Shown: positions 1 to 6,100 of the stretch, in pieces
How the letters are laid out: each line of letters starts with the position of its first letter
Numbering within the stretch: the stretch's first letter is position 1
NCBI GenBank assembly: GCA_030146745.1
Contig: JASLBD010000442.1
Coordinates: forward strand, 1 to 8,101
Direction of reading: 5' to 3'
DNA from: Allosphingosinicella sp.
Lineage (GTDB): Bacteria > Pseudomonadota > Alphaproteobacteria > Sphingomonadales > Sphingomonadaceae
DNA length: 8,101 nt
Translations under genes and position numbers: made by a program
The notes under the pieces: generated by a model
What the model was told of the DNA's origin: nothing
The model's input: only the letters and a program-made list of their open reading frames with translations
Databases searched by the model: none

Positions 1-11
1 TGATCGCGGCG

Positions 12-41
12 CTTGCGCGGCCCGGACGCGCTGGCTAAGGC
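12..41 (+). promoter_or_regulatory. Possible promoter of the tRNA-Val gene
   Basis: CTTGCGC at 12-18 resembles the alphaproteobacterial -35 element (CTTGAC-like). It is followed after about 16 bases by CTAAGG at 35-40 (or GCTAAG at 34-39), a poor -10 element. Initiation would fall just upstream of the tRNA 5' end at 53. The -10 match is weak in a GC-rich background, and the real promoter could lie outside the window if the tRNA is part of a longer transcript. Confidence 0.28.
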
Positions 42-52
42 CCCCTTCGAGT

Positions 53-127
53 GGGCGTGTAGCTCAGTGGTAGAGCACTGTGTTGACATCGCAGGGGTCG
101 CAAGTTCAATCCTTGCCACGCCCACCA
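53..127 (+). tRNA. tRNA-Val (anticodon GAC), CCA encoded
   Basis: A complete cloverleaf can be folded by hand. The acceptor stem is 53-59 with 117-123 (GGGCGTG/CACGCCC). The D stem is GCTC 62-65 with GAGC 73-76, around a loop containing GG. The anticodon stem is 78-82 with 90-94, one T-G pair included. The anticodon loop TTGACAT at 83-89 places GAC at 85-87, which reads valine codons GTC and GTT. The variable loop has 5 bases (95-99). The T stem is 100-104 with 112-116 around TTCAATC. The discriminator is A124 and CCA is encoded at 125-127. It ends a few bases before a strong hairpin, so it is probably the last or only gene of its transcript. It converges with the giant toxin-like gene. Identity is certain from the anticodon. 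Confidence 0.98.
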
Positions 128-129
128 TC

Positions 130-165
130 AAAGCCCCGGAAATCCGCGGATTTCCGGGGCTTTTT
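130..165 (+). terminator. Rho-independent terminator, perfect palindrome, possibly bidirectional
   Basis: Positions 130-163 are a perfect 34-base inverted repeat (17 bases in each arm, centre between 146 and 147), GC-rich in the arms. It is followed by T161-T165 on the + strand. It begins three bases after the tRNA CCA end, so it should terminate the tRNA transcript. Read on the - strand, the same hairpin lies about 35 bases beyond the stop codon of the giant gene and is followed by only TTTGAT. It could therefore also terminate that transcript, though less efficiently. Confidence 0.85.
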
Positions 166-197
166 GATGTCCGGGCCAGAGCATTTCCAACGGGCGC

Positions 198-3100
198 TCA
201 GATGTAGCTGGTGGTGACGATCAGGTTGACGCCGGGATAGCGCTTCTTGAACTCCTCGATGACCGAGGCACAGGAGTCGCAGGGCTCCCGTTCCGTGTAC
301 ATCCGGATCGTGATCGAGCCGTAATCCGACTCCGGCATTCCCGATGCCTCGATCTGCCTGGCGATGTGCTCGAGCAGGATTCGCTCCGTGTCGTTCGCTC
401 TGGGCAGGCCGCCGACGTTGAAGGGCTTGAACCGAGTCTCCTCGGGCAGGTGGGTCAGGCCCGGATATTTCTTGTTGTTGCTCTTGGTCGCGAGCACCTG
501 CGAAGAGTCGCCGACTCGGACTTCCGCGATGGCGACGTTGCGGTCCGCCGAGAAGCCGAGCAGGTCGCGATAGGCGGCGGCCATCCTGGCGCCGTAATCG
601 GGATCGATGCCGCCCTTGCCGTCCCCCGGTATGATCGGGGCATCGGTGACGAGAATCGAATATTCGGGAGTGATCTCCACTTCGCGCATCCGGGCGTTGG
701 TCGAGGGCGCATCGCCCTCCTCGACGCCCGGCATGCCGAGAAGCTCGGCCAGCCGATGCTCCGGGAGGTCGCCGACCGCCTGCTCGTCCCCGGCCCGGCC
801 CCGCTTCGCGGACAAGGCCCGGCGCTCCTCGCGCCGCCGCTCCGCCGCACGCTGTTCGTCCGGGGGCGGCCCTTCCGCGATCAGCCGGCGGATCGTCTCG
901 CCATGTTCAAGGTCGTCGAGCAGGTTGATCAGCCGCCGGACCGGATCCTGGCCTTCCTCCTTGGGCGAAGGTTTCGCCTTCGGCGGCTTCGACAGCCTCC
1001 TGGCGATATCCTGAAGCGCTTCCTGCATCGGGTGGGCGCCCGGAAGGAGGTCCGCCGCAGCCTGCACCCGCCTCGACAGGTCGACGCGCTGGTCGGGCGC
1101 GATCGAGACGTTCAGCCGGCTCAGGTGGGCGAGGGGATCGACCTCGACGTCGGGGGCCGGCGCCGGCTCGGCCTCATCCTCGTCGTCGTTGAGCGAGCGC
1201 GCTTCGAGCTTGTCCGGAATTTCGTCGTCGGCCGCACGGGTGTTCGCGACGCTTTCCGGTTCGTCGCCGGCGGGGCGCGCCGGCGGCGGAGCGCCGCCTT
1301 CCCCGGAGCCCGGCGCGCGCGCCCGGAAGCCCATCTGGCGGTTCAACTCGTCCATGACCGCCTGCGAGCGGATCGCCTGCTGATCGCCCTGGCCGCCGAC
1401 TCCACTGGTCATCGGACCGCCCAGCTCGCCAAGCACCGCGTCGGGGGCGGCGAGACTCGGATCGCCGGTCGTGGCGGCGAGATGGGCGAGGAAAGCCTCG
1501 AAGACGGTGCCGCGATTCCCGAAGGCGTCCATCGTGCCGAAGGGCTGGTCGCCGGCGAGGAGTGCGCGATAATCGATCGCGGCTCCGCCGAGCGCCATCG
1601 CCCGGTCGTAGCGATGGGTGTTGCGCATCACGAACGCTTCCCATGCCGCGCGATGGACTCCGCCGGGGCTGACGTCGACCACCGTTCCAAGATCGCGGCC
1701 GCGAAGCACGAACGGAAAGATCTCGCCGCGCGGCGCGTCGAACTTGGCCGCATAGATATCGGCGGATGCGATCCGGCTGGTGAGATAAACGCCGCGGCCG
1801 AAATCGTCCTGCGAGCCGCCCGCGACCCGCGCAAGCTGGGCGCCGCCTTCGCGCAGCGAGGCGCTTCGGCCGGTGGGAGCGCCGTGGAAGAGAAGCATCA
1901 GCGGCTCGTCCGGCGCGAGCCGGCCGGCCGCGATCATATCTTCGCGGGTGGCGGCGAGGACGGTGTCGGCGATCGCCTGGCGGACCGGCGCCTCCAGGCC
2001 GGTGTCGTTCATGACAAGGTGGAGGCGCGCCATCGAATCGGGCTCGCCGACGAGCCCCAGGTCCCGGACCAGGGGATGGCCGCTTGGCCCGGTGCGCTCG
2101 GCGAGCCGGAGGACGGCGCTTCGGTCGGCCTGGGTGAGGTCGGTCAGCCGCGAGCCGGGCGCCAGCGCACGGGGCGGGCCTTCGCCGCCCTCGGCGAGGC
2201 TTCTTGCTTCCGGAGTGCCGCCTTCGTCCGGGCGGCGCGCGGCAGGGGCCGGGGCCGTGTCCGGCCCGCCCCCGGCCGCGGCGGTCAGCGCGGCCGCTTC
2301 GGCTCTCAACGTGACGATATGCTCGTCATAGGCCGCCGGGCTCTCGAACGGCCTTGCACGTCTCTCGCCCGTGACCGGGTCGGGGTAGTTGATTTGGACG
2401 GCTTGGGTGTGACGATTGTAGAAGAAGTCGGTGTAGTTGAGCTTGCCGTTGTCGATGAAATAGATGCGCGAGCGGTGCTCTGCGATATCATGGTCGCTCG
2501 CTTCCTGCCGGATCACCCGAATGTCGCCGCTGCTCGGGAAGCGGGCGAGATATTGCGCCCCGGCGGTCGCCCCGGCGGTCGGATGGTAGTGGTGCTGCAT
2601 GATCCAGTGGCCGCCGTCGGTCGGCTTGTGGTCGCCGCGATGCAGCGGCACTCCGGAGCGGACTCCGCGGATCTGGAGGTCGCCCGAGCGGTCGATGGTG
2701 GCGACGAAGGTCGTGCCGCCCTGGACGACCAGATATTCGCCCGTGTCGGGATTGTGGTAGAGCGCCGCCTCGCGGGTCGGATCGGCCAGGATGAGGTGCC
2801 GGTAATTGTCGTTGGCGGCCATAAGGTCGGTCGCGTCCGGGTGGATGAAGACCGACCCTTCCTTGACCCGGCCCATGTTGAGCATCTCGTTCGGATCGAG
2901 CTCGACCCGCCTCGGCGGGGGCGGGATGTTGTCGTTGGCGGCGGTCGGCGCCTCGCGCGGCGTGCGCCTGTCGAGTATCGAGTTCGCCTCCAGGATATCG
3001 CCGTCGTCGTCGCGCCGGCGCGGCGCGTCGGCGGAAGCCCCTTCGTCGGCGTCGGGCACGGGCCTCGGCTGGACCGCCGCAGCCTCTTCGTCGGATCCCG

Positions 3101-6100
3101 CCGCGGCAAGCCGGCGCGGCGCATCTTCCGGTCCGTCGGGGGCCGGCGCGCGCCCGGGGGGCGGAGCGGCTTCCGGCGCTCCGGGCTCGGCGGCCGGCGG
3201 GAGTCGGGGCGGAAGCGCCGGCGGGGTCTGGCCCGCCATCGCCGCCTCCCGCCAGGCCTTCATCCGCGGGCTGTTGTCGCTGGCATGCTCGCCTATGCCC
3301 TCGAGGAAGCTCTGGAAGCTGTTCTGGATGCCGGCGTCGGCAATCTCCTCCATGGCCTGGGCGCGGCTTCCCAGATAGGCGCCCCGCCGGCGGTCGTAGT
3401 CGATCTCCACATAGCGGGTCGCGGCGCCGCCGAGCCCGCCGCCGATTGTCCGTCCGGCGAGAGTCGTCGGGAAGGCGGTCGAATAGGCCTCGCCGCGCAG
3501 CCGGCCGAGCCGGCTCCCGACGTCGGCCCCGCGGCCTCGCGAGTAGGCGGTGAGGGCGTCGCCGGCCCGGCCCACGCCCCGCGCGAGCCCGCCGATCGCG
3601 CGGGTCGCTCCGCCGGTGACGACTCCGCCGGCGAAGCCTCCCAGGAAGCCCTTGCGCATGCCGTGGCCGATATTCGTCAGCCACTCGCCCCGGTCCCAGG
3701 CCTTGTCGTCGAACAGGGCGCTGCCGCCGCCGCCGATCGCGCCCGAGGCGCCGGCGATCAGCGCCTCGTCGACCAGCGACAGGGCCCGGAAGCCCTGGTT
3801 GGAGATCATCCGGGCGCCCATCGCCGCCCTGAGCGCGGTCGAGCCGCCCGCCCGGGCGATGCCAAGGCCCGCCCCGATTCCCGCCGTCGCCGCCTGGACG
3901 ATCGTCATGCCGAAATCGCGGCCGGCATCCTCATAGCCGTAGCGCCCGCCCTTGATCGCCCAGCTCGCGGCCATTCCGGCCACCCCGGCCCCGGCGGTGA
4001 CAAGGACCGGAATCCAGATCGACGCGGCCGCTCCGCCGGTGGCGATGGTGGAGACGATCGCGGCGGTGACGACCAACGTGGTGGTGATGGCATTGGCGAT
4101 ATTGTCGGTCGCCTGCTTGTAAGCCTCGGCATTGCGCTGGTTCGTCGCCATCATCATGGCGAATTCCATCGCCCCCTGGCCGGCCGTCGGGACGAAGCTG
4201 CCCTCGGGATTGAAATGGCCGACCTTGAGCCGCTCGCCGTTCGGCCCGCGCACGGTCAGCCGGCCGCGCGAGTCGAATTCGGTTTCGTCGGCGCCGACCC
4301 CCATCAGCTCGACGAGACGCTCGTGCGAGCGCTGGAGCCGCCGGTGCTCCTCGCCGGCGAGCAGGGGCCCGGCGATTCCGGCATTGTCGAGCTGCAGCCG
4401 CGAGGTCATCCGGGCGACCTCGGCGCGCTCGCGGTCGTTGCGCGGCTGGCCCATGGCGAGGACCTGGATCTCGAGCCGGTCGTCGCCGGATAGCTCGCGG
4501 AAATAGCCGTCCGAATGATCGAAGATTCCGAGCCGCTCGTAGAGGCCGGGCGAATGGCTGGCGTCGTAGATTCTCACCGCCTCGTCGATCTGGTCGCGGC
4601 TCATCCGGCCGAACTGACGACGCAGCAGGTCTTCGTCGGTGCCGGCGCGGTCGACGGCATGCTCGAAGGCGAGGGCCGCGGTCTGCGGGTGGGTGAGGCC
4701 GTGGACGACCTGGCCTTCCAGCAGCCGGCCCTGCCGCTCGTCGGTCTGCCCGGCGCGCAGCCGCCGGCCGAGATCGGCGCGGATATCGGTGACGCTGCGC
4801 GGCGGGCCTATGCGGCCGGGGTGCCGGTATTGGTCGTAGAGCTCGAACATTCGCTGCTCGCGCGCCCGCGCCCGCTCGAGCTGCTCGGGCGTCGGCTCGG
4901 GCTGCCCGTCGGCCGGCCGCTCCCGGTCCGGATTGGCCATGTCGGGGTTGAGCTCGGGGTCGTGAAGCGCATGCTCGACCCGCTCCGGCTTGCTGCCGCC
5001 GCGCCGCGTTTCCTCGACGAGGAGCTGCGCGGCGCGGGTCTCGGGGGCTCCCGGGCCGTGGGCGGCGAGGTTGGTGAGGAGCTGGACCTGCTCGGACCGG
5101 ACCGACGCCTGGTAGTAATAATCGCCCTGGCCGTAGAGCCTCTCCCGGCTGACGAGCTCGCGCAGATATTGGACTCCGCCCGCCGCTCCGTCCGCCCGCC
5201 GCTCGCCGTCATTGCCGAGCCGGGCCACCGTCTCCTGCCAGCTCCGGTTGCGCCGCGCCTCGGCCTGCTCCGGCGTTTCGGCCTGATAGTCGGCGGTAAG
5301 GCCGAACTCGTTATGGCCTTCGAGCGCGGTGCTTCCGCCGGCGAGGGCGGCGCGCTCCATGATGTCGAAGGCGTTGTCGGCGCCTCGCTCGGGATCGGCC
5401 GCGAGAGCCCCCTCGACCTGGTCGTCGAGCCGGATCGCCCGAACCGCGGCGACGCTGTCCGCCGCATTCTCGGCGGTGACCTCGCGAAGGATATGGAACA
5501 TCCGGCGATCCGCGCCCTCGAGGTCGTTCTCGACGGCGTTCAGGACCGCGGCGGCCCCCGGCAGGCCGCGCATCGCCTCGACGTCCGCGGGGCTGAGCTC
5601 GGTCATCGCCTCCTGCACCTGGTCGCCGTTATTCCACCATTCGGTGGCCGCCTGGACCTCGTGGAGCGCGCCCGCGGCGCGGTTGCCGAGCAGGTAATCG
5701 TAGACGGCGTCGCCGCTCTCGACCCGGGTGGTGAAGCCGGTGATCGGGTTGCCGAAGCTCATGTAGAGGGCGATGTCGTCCCAGAGATTGCCGGGCCGGC
5801 TTTCGTCGTAATATTTGATCACCGCCTGCCCGCGCAGGTAGGTGAGGCCCCGGACGAGAGCGAGGGTTTCGCGGGGATTCTGCCCGAGCAGGGTCATCTG
5901 TCCCTTGAGGTCGTCGCCTCGGCGGGTGACGTCGGCGACGACTCGGTTGGCGATCGTCCCGGTGACCGAGACGATCTGCTCCTCCGTCGCCGGCGCCGCG
6001 GCCAGAGTCGTCGCCTTGTCGACGAATTCGCTCGGGTTCGTCCCCGTGCCCGCCGGCGGAGGCGCGGGGGCCGGGCCGCTGCTGCTGCTGCTGGTCGTCG

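Noticed and set aside
100..127. Duplicate of the tRNA 3' end as an attachment site inside the window
   Set aside because: No second copy of this stretch was found by eye elsewhere in the window.
167..197. Sequence around GAGCATTTCC as a dispersed intergenic repeat
   Set aside because: It feels like a common alphaproteobacterial intergenic motif, but only one copy is in the window and it has no clear symmetry, so it cannot be supported from this sequence.
13..207. Small + strand open frame spanning the tRNA and terminator
   Set aside because: It runs through the complete tRNA-Val gene and the hairpin, and has no ribosome-binding site or recognisable protein features.
366..4493. 1375-codon open frame on the + strand, opposite the giant gene
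   Set aside because: Its codons line up exactly with those of the giant gene in reverse. It stays open because TTA, CTA and TCA codons are avoided in GC-rich sense DNA. Its translation is Arg/Gly/Val-rich without recognisable domains, while the - strand frame carries clear motifs.
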